64,000 nucleotides of DNA from Sipunculus nudus (taxonomy: Eukaryota; Annelida; Sipuncula; Golfingiida; Sipunculidae): contig CM049307.1 in NCBI GenBank assembly GCA_026874595.1, positions 32,842,862 through 32,906,861 on the forward strand, in the 5' to 3' direction. Shown here one piece after another: positions 23,701-33,997 of this stretch; position 1 is the stretch's first letter; every line of letters begins with the position of its first letter. The translations under genes and the position numbers were made by a program. Under the pieces are notes generated by a model that worked only from the letters and a program-made list of their open reading frames with translations, ran no database searches and was not told where the DNA came from.

Positions 23701-26700
23701 CGTTTTAACAATACCCTTTGCCCTACAAAGAGCGGAAGTTCCCTGGCTTTTCGATCAGCATACCGTTTCCTGGAGGCAGCTGCCTGAACCAAACGACTTT
23801 TCACAAGATCATGGGCTAACTTAAGCCTGCTTTGATGGGTTTTAACCCAATCAATAGTACTCTCAAAAGACTGCTCAGCCGAAGCTGACTTCAATAGTAT
23901 ATCTGGTGGTAATCTGGGTTCTCTACCGAACATCAGGTAGAAGGGGCTATGCCCTGTACTGGCATGTGGTGTGCAATTATATGCAAACGTTACTTGGTAA
24001 AGATGCTCGGGCCAACGTCTTTTGGCCTCGGGAGGAAGTGTTCGGAGGGGGTCGTGAAAGGTCCTATTGAACCGCTCCACTTGGCCGTTCCCTTGTGGGT
24101 GATAAGGGGATGAATGGGATTTCGCCACACCATAATACTTGCACAACTCCCTCACCACAACCGCCTCAAAATCCCTCCCTTGATCAGAATGGATCCGCAA
24201 GGGTGCCCCAAACTTTGTAAACCAGTGCTGTACTAAAACCCTAACTACAGTCACTGCTTTCTGTTCTCGCGTTGCCACAGCAACTGTGTACTTAGTGAAG
24301 ACATCAGTAAGTATAAGCACATTCTCCCTGCCATCGCTTGCAGGTTCTAACACTGTGTAGTCCATAGCCAAGACTTTCCAATGGACGCGATGCTAATATA
24401 GAACCCATTGGTGTACATATATTAACAGACTTGGCTTTCAAATAACGTTCACATCGGTTCACCCAATTTCTTATATCACTATCCATCCTGGGCCAATAAC
24501 ACCTATTGCGTACTAAAGCAAGGGTTCGCTCAACACCTTGGTGCCCTTGGCTGTCATGAAGCCTACGAAGCACCTTTTCCTTGAGACATTGCGGGAGTAC
24601 CAACTGTTTGAGATCTCCTAAATGAGTTCCCTTCACCTGCCGATAAGAATACCAGCTTCAATAACGAATCGACTCCACTGTTTGATCAATAGTTGTACCC
24701 GCTTATCCTGGGCACACCGGACTCTAATAGATGGCTTTTCACCTGACTTAAACAGGGTTAAAAATGGACCAATCACAGGGTCACCCTCCTGTAACCTTTG
24801 CATTTCTGCTGGAGCAACTGATGGTAAAGAGGTTGCCGACTGGCCATGCTCAGCTGAAGGCTGTTTAACCTTAGCCTCCTGTAACCCTTGCCATACCTCA
24901 GCCTGAAGCTCTAGTGGCAAAGGACAACTCTCTGCCACCTGTGCACAAATCTCGCTCCCATCATCCAACTGATTTGGATTCTCCCACGGACGGACTGACT
25001 GTCTGGAAAGCGCATCTGCTCCCACATTTTCTTTTCCTGACCTATACTTGAAGGTAAACCTGAAACCTGCCAAAGCATTGGCCCACCGCTGTACCAAAGC
25101 AGGGAGTTTGGTCTTACTCATAAGATGGACAAGAGGGTTATTGTCTGTCACAACCACAAACTCACTGGGCAAAAGATAATCTCGGAACTTTTCCGTAACA
25201 GCCCATTTTAAGGCAAGGAGTTCAAGTTTCTTTGAGGAGTAATCGGACTTCCTCAAACCTCTGCTTGCAAAAGCAATCACTTTCAATTTCCCTTCTTGCT
25301 CTTGGCTCAAGATGGCACCAAAGCCCTTACTGGAAGCATCCGTCTCCATTATAAACGGTCTAGCAAAGTCTGCATAGCCTAACACAGGCGCTGAGGTGAG
25401 CTTTCTTTTCAGAACCTCGAACGCTTGTGAGTGTTTTTCCATCCATAAACTACTAACTGGGGATTTCTCTTCTTAGGACACTGCTAAGCGGACTTAGCCA
25501 ACACACCAACTAACTCGTGTAAGGGAGCTGCATCACTGGCAAACCCTACCATAAACCGCCTAAAATACGACGCTAAGCCCAAAAATTGGCGCAACTCCAC
25601 CAAGGTCTGTGGTTGAGGCCACTGCCACACAGCCTCTACCTTGGCCGGATCTGTCCGGATTCCACTCGCAGAAACTATGTGTCCAGGGAATTTAACTTCC
25701 TCTTTGAGGAAGGTACATTTCTGAGCCTCAAGTTTCAGCCCATGCTGAAGTAATCTCTGAAAGACAATTTCCAGGCGCCTGATGTGATCGTCCATCGTCC
25801 TACTGAACACTATCACATCGTCTAGGTACACTAACAGCACCTCGAGAATTTCGTCTCTAAAGACACGTCCCATAAGACGTTGGAACGTCGCTGGTGCCGT
25901 CGACAAGCCGAACGGCATTCTATTGTATTCATACAGCCCCATAAGGGTTATAAAGGCAGTCTTATGTTGATCCCTCTGATCAACCTGAACCTCATTGTAG
26001 GCAGACGCTAAGTCTAGTGCCGAAAAGTACCGGGCACCAGAAAGACAATCAAAGGTTTCCTCGATTCTCGGGAGAGGATAAGCATCGTTCTTAACCCTTG
26101 TATTGACCTTACGATAATCAACACACATTCTCAAAGAGCCAGACACCTTCCTCACTAGAACTATCGGAGATGCAAAATCTGACGTGCTCTCCTTGATTAT
26201 ACCTCTCTTTAGGAGATCCTGAAGATGTTCTTTCAACTCAACACATTGGTAAGGTGGCACACGCCTATATGGTTGTTTGGTAGGGGTTTCATCATCCATG
26301 ATAATACGTACGATGCTGTATGGTCTTGGTGAAACCAAGTTCTTCACCCTGCTTATAGAAGACTGATGCATATTTGCAAATGAGTCTACGCAACTGGACT
26401 AACTCTTCCTGTGTTCCCGAAAAGGATGACAGGTCTATTCCATCGGGCATCTGCGTCTCATCCTCAACAGACACCTCATGACAAAACTGTGTTATCTCCT
26501 CAGCTGGAGCAAGGCAAATCCCTTGTCCAGACATACTCATCTGTAAAGTCTGAATTCCAGAAGTACGAGAATCAACAGGATGTGCTAGACCAACTCTGGT
26601 CTTAGGCATTAATGTGACATCCCTGTTTCCTGTGTTTACAACACGAACATATGTAGCACCACCTGAAATATCCACCAATGTTGGTGCTACGTGCAGCCCT

Positions 26701-29700
26701 TTAAAAGGCTGAGACAAGCCTTCAATCAAGAAAGGCATATCAGGCTGTTGCCTCCTACAGGTGGCCAAAACATTACACACACTGGCTGAAGGTACCCTCA
26801 CTGGGTCCCTGCCAGCTACCCTGACAACAGCAGGTTTAGATTCAGATTTCCCACATTCTGATTAGACAAAAACTGAAGCTGTGGAAGATGTTTGATGACA
26901 TTCATACCCATTATTCCTGATACTTTCTGACACTTACCGGGGGTGTCCTTCGCCACTAGGACACCCCTGTCGGGAACCTTAACACCATCAACCATGATGT
27001 CGATCAAAACAATACCTACGTATGGGATTTCCAAGTTATTGGCAGCAGTAAGACTTATGAAATCATTACCAACAGACATCTTCTTACCTGTAGGTTCAAT
27101 CTGGGTTCTATAGAAAGCCTCACTAATCGTAGTAACCTGTGACTCAGTATCAAGTAAACAACGTACTGAAACATCACCAAACATGGCTGTAACTGTGGGC
27201 TTACCACCTACAGTTTTCTCAAGAAAATACTCTGTATATATGGTTTCTGTACATGCACTGGCAACATTTTTTCCAACCAGTGGAACAATATTACCTTGAC
27301 TAGGAAGGTCACCACTAGGTGGTCCACCCTCTGAAGCTGCATCTGGTGGTACAAACAAATTACTCTGCCTTACCTTTTTGGGTACATGACAATCTTTAAT
27401 CAAGTGACCCAACTTCCCACACCGAAAACAAGGTCCTATCTGTCTAAACTGTTGCCCCCTCTAGGTTGCACTCCTGCAACAGTCTGAGGTGTATCACGCT
27501 TATTACGCAGCAGCTCAAACATTTCCTGCTGCTTTTTGATTAAAATCTGTTGTGTTTCCTGTTGAGACTTAACCATCTGCATAATTACAGCTTGATTCTC
27601 TGCTAATCTCTGTACCTCAGAGAGGCAGCCTCACTCTTTCAGGTGCCTTCATCAGCCCATTTTATCGCTTCATCTCTAATCTCTGACAAAGTTAAATCTG
27701 GATGACGTCTGATTCTAGACCTTAGTTTCTTACTCAAACCTTTTTGTCGACCTACATCTCTAACATTCTCTGCGAATCTATCACGCACCGCCCGATCACG
27801 GTTTGGCACACAGTCTGGCTGAACTGCCAGAGCTCTATCAATTAAAGCCAGCAGAGCATGGGAAAAAGACAGAAGGCTCTCTCCCTCCTTCTGTTTCCTA
27901 ACTACAAACATGTCAAACAACTGGGTATATGTTAATTTCTCCCCATATGCCTCTCTGAGGGTCTCAAATACCCCTTCAGCATCTGCCCTAGCCTCCGGTC
28001 TTGCATACTTAATCTCATTCCTAGCACTCCCCTCCAGGTGAACTCGCAGGAAATCTGCAGCATCCCGGCCATCAAGCCGCTGGGCTCTGAGAGTGGCCCT
28101 AGCTTCGACCTCCCAGTCCTCTAAGGAGATTCCCCCCTCCCCACTAAAGTAGGTCAACCGCCGTGGTGTTACTACAACTGACACCACCGGAGCAGATGGG
28201 GCCCTCAACTGCGCATCGGCCACAAGCCGTCGTAATCTCTCAACCTCAGCCTGAAGGTCATCCATCGGGCCAACACCTCTCTCTGCTTCTGCCATTCCTA
28301 ACACTAAAAAATCCTAACAATCAGTAGCATGCAACATTCACAAAAAAAAACATAAAATATTGTGGGAAGAAACACAAAACGTTACTCGTCTCGATCTACA
28401 ACAACTACTGTGGTAAAACACAGTATCATGGTCTGCTAACAACCAAACACAGCAAGGTCATACCTAGCTGTAAGTATTTCTCAATAATACATACAAAATC
28501 AATGATCTGGTGACACAGGACCAAGATAAAATATCAATAATCTGTCCTCACAGGACCAAGGAACACATAATATAAAACACATATATATATCATATGATAA
28601 TGAACAATCTGACTGGTTCAGAAAAGATACAGTCCATCAAGTGCATCATGACAACAGCTCATTGATGTCATAAACAGTTCCGTGAACTTGAAGTGCCCTC
28701 CACACAATGGCTATCACAGCTCTTCTACACACACTGGTAGATAGGTCTAATGCTCACGGTAACAGCTCCAACACCGACAAGGGCAGCCTCCAATTAACAA
28801 TCACTATCACTGGTCTTAACACTGGCAGCCTCAATACAGCACAACTGCCATCTACCTGGTTGGAGTCCTCTCATCACCTCCACACTGGCAACATACGACA
28901 CTGGTAAAAGTCTGATGTGGCAGCCTTCACCACCGTTCTGGACCAGTTTCCTGTAATTCTCCTGGTAATAGTTCATACTTTAGGGCTGGATCCCACTAAC
29001 ATCTGGACCCCACTTCTGGTACCAAAAGCTGTAGTGGTGCTAGGCATCACTAACCCAAGGGGCCGCACTCCAGGCAAAGCATGTATAAAGAACAAAAGTC
29101 CTTCATTAAATAAGTTGCTTTATTCCAAGTGAGTCCACTCTCACTGCACACACAAACTGAACTGTTATGTAATGAACAGTCACGGAGTGAACAATGGTGG
29201 CATGAACAACGGTGGAATGAACGGTGGCTCAGGCTCACAGGTCTATCTGCTGTCACTGGCTTGTTTCCACAACAAACAAGAAAGTCGGGTCCACACAACC
29301 CACCAAGCACAACCTGCCCCAGGAGAAAAAATGGCCGTTCTCCCGGCAGAGGGCGCTGTCATCAGCAGTGTACAAAGGTTTCACCCCTCTGTATTTTAAT
29401 CATGGAATATACTATTACATTTAAATGCAATACACTAATAATTACCTCTTTATGCTTACTTTGACACTATCACAGATATATCATTCGCACATTGCCTATC
29501 GCGATACAGTTTTCAATTATCGATATTTTTTCGGGCCTTAAAATGATTTTAAGAGAAAAAAATAATGTTTCTGTTACAAAATTAGACATCTAAATAGGTT
29601 GGGATTAATGACAGGCTAAAAGTGAAAACCGCTACTGTGTCTTCAGACTTAAGTAGGACATTTTCATGTATAGGTCTGATATACCATTGATCAAAGTTTC

Positions 29701-32700
29701 GTTCCAGGAGATTTGTATTTCTGCTTGATGACTTATTGGTATAGGAAAATATATCCAAGCATAAAAAAGAAAGAAGTGCTAAACACGGTCATAATAACTA
29801 ATCATTCATAAAATTCTCTCCTCACATCATGATTGTGCAAACCATCTATTCCTCTCTGTGCTATACCACATTCCGGAGTCCTCTAAATTTTAAGTTATTT
29901 GCACATGCAAGACCTAATGAAAACCTTTGTGTTTAAAAGTTTCTTTGAGGATTGTGACTAGTACTTTGGTAAGTAATGTTGCCATATTTAGTGTTTGAAA
30001 TATACAGAAAACTAACTTATTACCTTTAAATTTATTTGGGCCCGGCTTGTCAAGCGGTGCCCTATAGTGATCACCGTGTCAGTCCGTCCTTCCGTCCATC
30101 CGTCTTTCCGTCAGTGACACTTTCTTTCGCGCGCGATAACTCAACGACAACCTCATGCAGCTTTCCAAAATTCACAGGAATGATTGGTGCCATGAGGGCT
30201 CTAGACCTATTGAATTACAGACCTCTCATATTTCCAATATGGCCGCCACAGCCCGATCACTTATTTTCATTCGCGCGCGATAACTCAACAGCAACCAACT
30301 AGGGCTTTTCCAAATTCACAAGGATGATTGGTACTTATGTGGGCTCCAGACCTATTGAATAACAGACCTGTCGGAATTCCAATATGGCCGCCACAGCCGA
30401 TCCCTGATTTTCTTTCGCGCGCGATAACTCAACAGCAACCTACTGCGGCTTTCCCAAATTGACAGGGACGATTGGTATATATCAGGGCTCTAGACCTATT
30501 GAATTACAGACCTGTCAGAATTCCAATATGGCCGCCACAGCCCGATCGCTGATTTTCTTTCGCGCGCGATAACTCAACAGCAACATACTGCGGTCTCCCA
30601 AATTGACAGGGATGATTGGCACCTATAAGGGCTACAGACCTATAGAATTACAGACCTGTCGGAATTCCAATATGGCCGCCACAGCCCGATCGCTGATTTT
30701 CTTTCTCGCGCGATAACTCAACAGCAACCTACTACGGCTTTCCAAAATTGACAGGGGTGATTGGTACCTATGAAAGCTCCAGACCTATTGAATTACAGAC
30801 CTGTTGGAATTCCAATAAGGCTGCTACGGCCCGATCGCTGATTTTCTTTCGCACGCGATAACTCAACATCAACCTTCTGCAGTTTTCCCTTTTTCACAGA
30901 GATCATTGGTGACTATGAGGGCTCCAGACCTATTGAATTACCGGCTTGCTCAAAGTCAAATATGGCCAACAGACTACATTCGGTCTTTTCTATTGCACAC
31001 ATTATTTCAATCATACCTTCTTTATATCATTTGATCCAGTAGGATTTTTTCCCTCATGCATATGGATAAAAAACCTGTTTTTGTTTGTCATGTTTTTCAA
31101 ATTTAACTTAATTTTTTCACCCACATGTAAAGTAGTCCAGCACTACAAGAAATGCGGCGGCCCTCTGAGGACCATTGTCCGACCACATCCAGTTACAATA
31201 AAAATATCGCAATAGGTATCGCAATACGCTACCACATATCGCAAATATTGCAATACGAAATTTGTAGGCGATACCCAGACCTATCCATTACAAAGGTGAT
31301 TAAATAAGGTACAAGACTACCAAAAACGCCCTGAAATATCTGAATGGACAAACTGTAATTTGTTAATCATAACTTCCCTGTGGCGTGATCGACATGAAGT
31401 CACATCTTATGCATAGCTAAAGAAACAAACAGATAGACATTCTGACCGAAGGGTATCAAACCCTTGAATTTTATTTTTAGGCATAGTCGCTTCCAATGGT
31501 CCGAGATGGCGTGAACAACGACGGTACACTCACACTGTGCTCAAGGACTTCGGCATGGGGCGCTCTCTGCTGGAAGACCGTGTGCTGGAAGAAGTTTCTT
31601 ATTACGTCAAGGAGCTAGAGAAACAAAATGGCTGCCCAAAAGACATTGGCAAACTAACGAATGCAGCCGTGTCAAATGTCATCAACTCTATTGTTTTTGG
31701 ACACCGCCTTAAATACGATGATCCAACATTTTTCAAACTCCTGAATAAGATCACTGAATTAGGTGAACTTATCGGCAGTGGAGCAATATATAATTTTTTC
31801 CCTTTTCTACGACATCTCCCAGGGGATTTGTTCTCCGGTAAAAGAGCGATGCAGATCAAAGAATTTCAAGATAACTTTTTTCAAGGGAAGATAGATAATC
31901 ACAAGACGGGAGTTCACAGTTTACTGGACGCATATCTACAGAGAATAAAAACCATGAGTCAAGCTGGTCACTTCTTCAGTGGTAAGTTCGAATTCTCAGG
32001 CTCTGACATGAACTTCACCTAATTATATTTAGTTTTTTACCTTGCACAAAATACATATCTCCGACATTCACCAATATATGCACTGCAACAAGTGATCAAA
32101 TTGGTGACATTAACAGACTGGTAGCACCCTTTTCCTTATGTAATCAATATTTATTTCTATATTGATTAAAAATATTTATTCTGTTTTAAAACTAAACATT
32201 GTCTATACTTAACTGAGATTAGTCTCACGTTCCCTCACAAAGGCAAAGACAAAACCCCTTTTCCTATGTGTCTGAATTTGTTTTCGATGACTTCACATAT
32301 ATTAACCTTGTAGAAGACCAACTTCTTCAGGTCATTGGAGACTTGATCGCAGCGGGTACAGAGACGACCGCAACCACCTTACGCTGGGGTGTCCTGTGTC
32401 TTCTCCACCACCCGGATATCCAGGATAAACTCCAGCAGGAGATCGATGACGTCATCGGCAGAGATAAAACGCCGACCATGACGGTAAATACAAGAAATTG
32501 TGAAATAGTGAAAGTAAACATAAGAGTGAAGTTATTTCCTTATTTTCATCACAAGCATGTTCCAAACTTTCCACTTGTTAAACCTAGGTCTAAAGATTTG
32601 TATTTCTTCTTGTCAAAACTTTAGGATTTGGTAAAGATGCCGTACACCGAGGCGTTTATCAAGGAGGTACAGAGGATGGGGGATATTGTACCATTCAGCC

Positions 32701-33718
32701 TCCCTCACTCTACCACGGAGGATGTAGAACTAAGAGGTTATACAATTCCCGCCGGGACTTCCGTCTGGCCTAATCTTAACCGAGTCCACTTCGACCCAGC
32801 AGTGTGGGGAGACCCCCACAGCTTCCGGCCTGAGAGGTTTCTGGATGAGGAAGGAAAGTCATGTCAATCTGAAAATCTGATGCCATTCAGCGTTGGTAGG
32901 TTCACTTAGCTTAAATCCGTATTCAACGTATGAAAACTTTTATCATCTGTTTAAAGGAATATGTTTAATGTATGAATCCTGCATTCTTCATGCAGGTATG
33001 TAAGTAGAAACAGAAATTCCTTATTTTCATAAAACCTTTTTGTTTTCTGTACAACGCCTACGAAATTGTTTTAATAACACATGCAACACGTAAATATTCG
33101 TCGTGACGTGGCATCAGATATTTAGTAATTGACATTCGAAACGATATCCTCAATAGTAGATGACTGTAATCAATGGAAGCCTCTCCGACACCCGCAACTG
33201 AGCGATAATGGAGAATGTACGACTTCGGAATTGGGTCAAGCTAAAAAATAAATATCATCTACGATTAATATTATACGTAAGAGGTCCGCTTTTGAAAATC
33301 AGTCATATCTAAGATTTAGCAAACACGGACAGAAGAAAGAGAAGAAAAGTAAAAAAAATGTAATCGATAGTTTTGTACTCTGGGGGACCTAAGAAAATCC
33401 ACAAGCAAACCTTTTGAACCTAACATTAAATATAGATACAGGAATCCCTGAGAGCCTCCCCTCCCAACGGGGGAGGCTTAGCAAGAGGAATGTCATCACG
33501 TACCAATATACTGTTGACAGTTTCCTCTTGTTGTAGGCCGTCGTGCGTGCCTGGGAGAAAGCCTTGCCAGAATGGAGTTGTTTTTGTTTACTACAAGTAT
33601 GCTACAGAAGTTTACTTTTAAACCACCAAAAGATGTTTCCTTGCCAGGTCTGACGGACGGAGTACTAGGAATCACTCACACCCCGAAACCGTATACTGTA
33701 TGTGTTGTTGGAAGATGA
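20750..33718 (+). CDS. Cytochrome P450, CYP2-clan copy 3, complete (500 aa)
   Basis: Exons 20750-21128, 31481-31981, 32314-32483, 32625-32895 and 33537-33718 (TGA); all introns are GT-AG, phases 1, 1, 0, 1. The start is the ATG at 20750, placing an N-terminal membrane anchor (about residues 15-33) and the PPGPRG hinge (46-51) in order; an in-frame CTG at 20618 upstream is not needed. Motifs: helix-C W136-R-E-Q-R, I-helix AGTETT (307-312), ExxR as EVQR (364-367), PERF (419-422), heme loop [10 protein letters not shown] with Cys445. The length equals the usual 490-500 for microsomal CYP2 enzymes. Expected role: NADPH-P450-reductase-dependent monooxygenation on the ER membrane; substrate unknown. 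Intron 1 is 10,352 bp because it contains a gypsy element and a tandem array. Confidence 0.92.
21705..22126 (-). repeat. Gypsy 3' LTR (left copy)
   Basis: About 422 bp starting TGTAGTGGTGCTAGG on the plus strand and ending CACTATCAC, where the terminal bases merge into a C run. It lacks about 20 bp (GTTGCTTTATTCC region) present in the other LTR. It also contains AACAATGGTGG and ATGAACGGTGG near-repeats. Confidence 0.92.
22126..22150 (-). other. Gypsy polypurine tract, expanded to a G run
   Basis: On the minus strand GGGGGGCGGGGG and a run of about 18 G lie directly before the 3' LTR, where the plus-strand primer of reverse transcription is expected. The G run has overwritten the first T of the LTR. 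Confidence 0.7.
22268..22622 (-). pseudogene. Gypsy pol C-terminal tail
   Basis: An acidic and Arg-rich tail ([11 protein letters not shown] and similar) following the integrase. Its frame was contiguous with the integrase frame before the hAT-like insertion, because removing the insert and one 8-bp duplication reconnects the reading frame. It ends with a stop at 22268. No domain is recognised. Confidence 0.65.
22631..23520. mobile_element. Non-autonomous hAT-like element, copy B (inside gypsy pol)
   Basis: An 890-bp element with the same TAGTGTTGGG and CCCATCACTA ends as the copy at 5101. It is flanked by a perfect 8-bp duplication, GTATCGAC (22623-22630 and 23521-23528). The two copies differ by only a small number of substitutions and single-base gaps along their length, so they share a recent source. 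Same orientation as copy A relative to the window. Confidence 0.94.
23529..24371 (-). pseudogene. Gypsy integrase catalytic core
   Basis: The minus-strand frame starts near [16 protein letters not shown] and carries the D,D-E triad: Asp in MDY, Asp in SDQGRDFE, Glu in [11 protein letters not shown] region RQELKPCDD and a basic tail follow, typical of gypsy integrase C-termini. In intact elements the enzyme inserts the cDNA. A frameshift near 24370-24400 separates it from its zinc-binding domain, and the hAT-like element truncates the 3' side. Confidence 0.9.
24372..24636 (-). pseudogene. Gypsy integrase N-terminal zinc domain (mutated)
   Basis: The HHCC domain is visible as [10 protein letters not shown], then RNRCYWPRM and VNRCERY. 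The last zinc-binding Cys, expected at C-x2-C, is Tyr. The segment joins the upstream polymerase polyprotein, whose frame ends near 24633. Confidence 0.8.
24633..25442 (-). pseudogene. Gypsy RNase H domain and connection
   Basis: Contains [14 protein letters not shown] (first catalytic Asp), [14 protein letters not shown] (catalytic Glu), [10 protein letters not shown] (catalytic Asp) and GADALSR, all typical of Ty3/gypsy RNase H. It then runs about 130 residues into a linker rich in Gln/Glu. The frame is interrupted just upstream (25443-25484), between polymerase and RNase H. Confidence 0.9.
25484..26371 (-). pseudogene. Gypsy reverse transcriptase
   Basis: The order of blocks is complete: [47 protein letters not shown] (motif A Asp), [23 protein letters not shown] (YLDD catalytic pair, complement at 25817-25828), GHIVSASGI and [14 protein letters not shown]. 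Catalytic residues are intact, but the frame ends in a stop after LHELVG and is shifted relative to protease at about 26300-26370. Confidence 0.93.
26292..26801 (-). pseudogene. Gypsy protease-RT linker
   Basis: A minus-strand segment between protease and polymerase, with [15 protein letters not shown] and KTRVG and, near the end, [17 protein letters not shown], which is the usual lead into gypsy reverse transcriptase (a D-L-G motif is expected; here it reads ELG). It overlaps the RT frame by about 80 bp in another frame because of an indel. Confidence 0.75.
26816..27430 (-). pseudogene. Gypsy nucleocapsid zinc knuckle and protease (active site altered)
   Basis: Begins with [14 protein letters not shown], a CCHC zinc knuckle that ends gag. 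After a Pro/Ser-rich spacer comes the retropepsin block [14 protein letters not shown]: the aspartic-protease triplet DTG reads DTE (complement at 27143-27151), followed by a [10 protein letters not shown] block. Gly-to-Glu at this place is expected to abolish protease activity. Confidence 0.85.
27639..28304 (-). pseudogene. Gypsy gag
   Basis: A 221-codon frame from Met 28304 with a short coiled segment ([18 protein letters not shown]) then a capsid-like region ([13 protein letters not shown] to [12 protein letters not shown]) resembling Ty3/gypsy and PNMA-type gag. A stop or frameshift at 27639 separates it from a Gln-rich coil (about 27480-27620) and the zinc knuckle. The 5' leader to the primer site is about 700 bp with no other gene. 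Confidence 0.8.
29009..29024 (-). other. Gypsy primer-binding site, tRNA-Leu type
   Basis: On the minus strand TGGTACCAGAAGTGGG lies 5 bases after the 5' LTR. Its complement, CCCACTTCTGGTACCA, matches the 3' end of animal tRNA-Leu(UAA) including CCA, as far as I recall that sequence. Confidence 0.7.
29030..29474 (-). repeat. Gypsy 5' LTR (right copy)
   Basis: 445 bp, TGTAGTGG at the left and CTATCACA at the right on the plus strand. It is colinear with the left LTR apart from about 20 extra bases and scattered substitutions. Confidence 0.93.
29475..30119. other. Intron 1 sequence of P450 copy 3, right of the gypsy element
   Basis: AT-rich, no gene. Phrases such as ATCGATATTTTTTCGG and, near 31200-31290, TATCGCAATAC suggest old repeat sequence. 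The tract before the tandem array carries CCGTCCTTCCGTCCATCCG. Confidence 0.5.
30120..30960. repeat. About 146-bp tandem array, six units
   Basis: Each unit begins TTTCTTTCGCGCGCGATAAC, continues TCAACAGCAACCTACTGC, then a GACAGGGATGATTGG block, TCCAGACCTATTGAATTACA, GACCTGTCGGAATTCC and AATATGGCCGCCACAGCCCG. Units start near 30120, 30268, 30412, 30556, 30700 and 30846. Divergence between units is moderate. It is non-coding and lies inside intron 1 of P450 copy 3. Confidence 0.88.
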
Positions 33719-33919
33719 GCTTCAGGTAGCATGGGAATGATTGAATGCCACACAACTATAAATTTCAAAGGCTGTCAGCCAAAACTCGACAAACCAGAGG
33801 ATAGCAAGACAGTAATAATAACTTTTTTCCTGTTGAGACATCAAAATTCCATGTATTTTCTTTGACACCTCCTATACTCGGACTCGTTAATCTCCAAAAG
33901 ACAGACCTATGCACAAGAT

Positions 33920-33997
<78 letters not shown>

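Larger units (their letters stand above)
21705..29474 (-). mobile_element. Ty3/gypsy LTR retrotransposon in intron 1 of P450 copy 3
   Basis: Paired LTRs (21705-22126 and 29030-29474) enclose gag, protease, reverse transcriptase, RNase H and integrase on the minus strand in the Ty3/gypsy order. LTRs begin TG and end CA, and GATA lies directly outside both ends (21701-21704, 29475-29478), a probable short target duplication. A primer site and a G-rich polypurine tract are in place. Several frameshifts and altered catalytic residues show that it is dead. The LTRs differ by roughly a dozen substitutions plus one gap of about 20 bp by eye, so it is not very recent. A hAT-like element lies inside it. 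Confidence 0.93.

Noticed and set aside
29129-29464. Overlapping frames of 66-111 codons in the LTRs
   Set aside because: They fall entirely within LTR sequence, occur in several frames at once and differ between the two LTRs.
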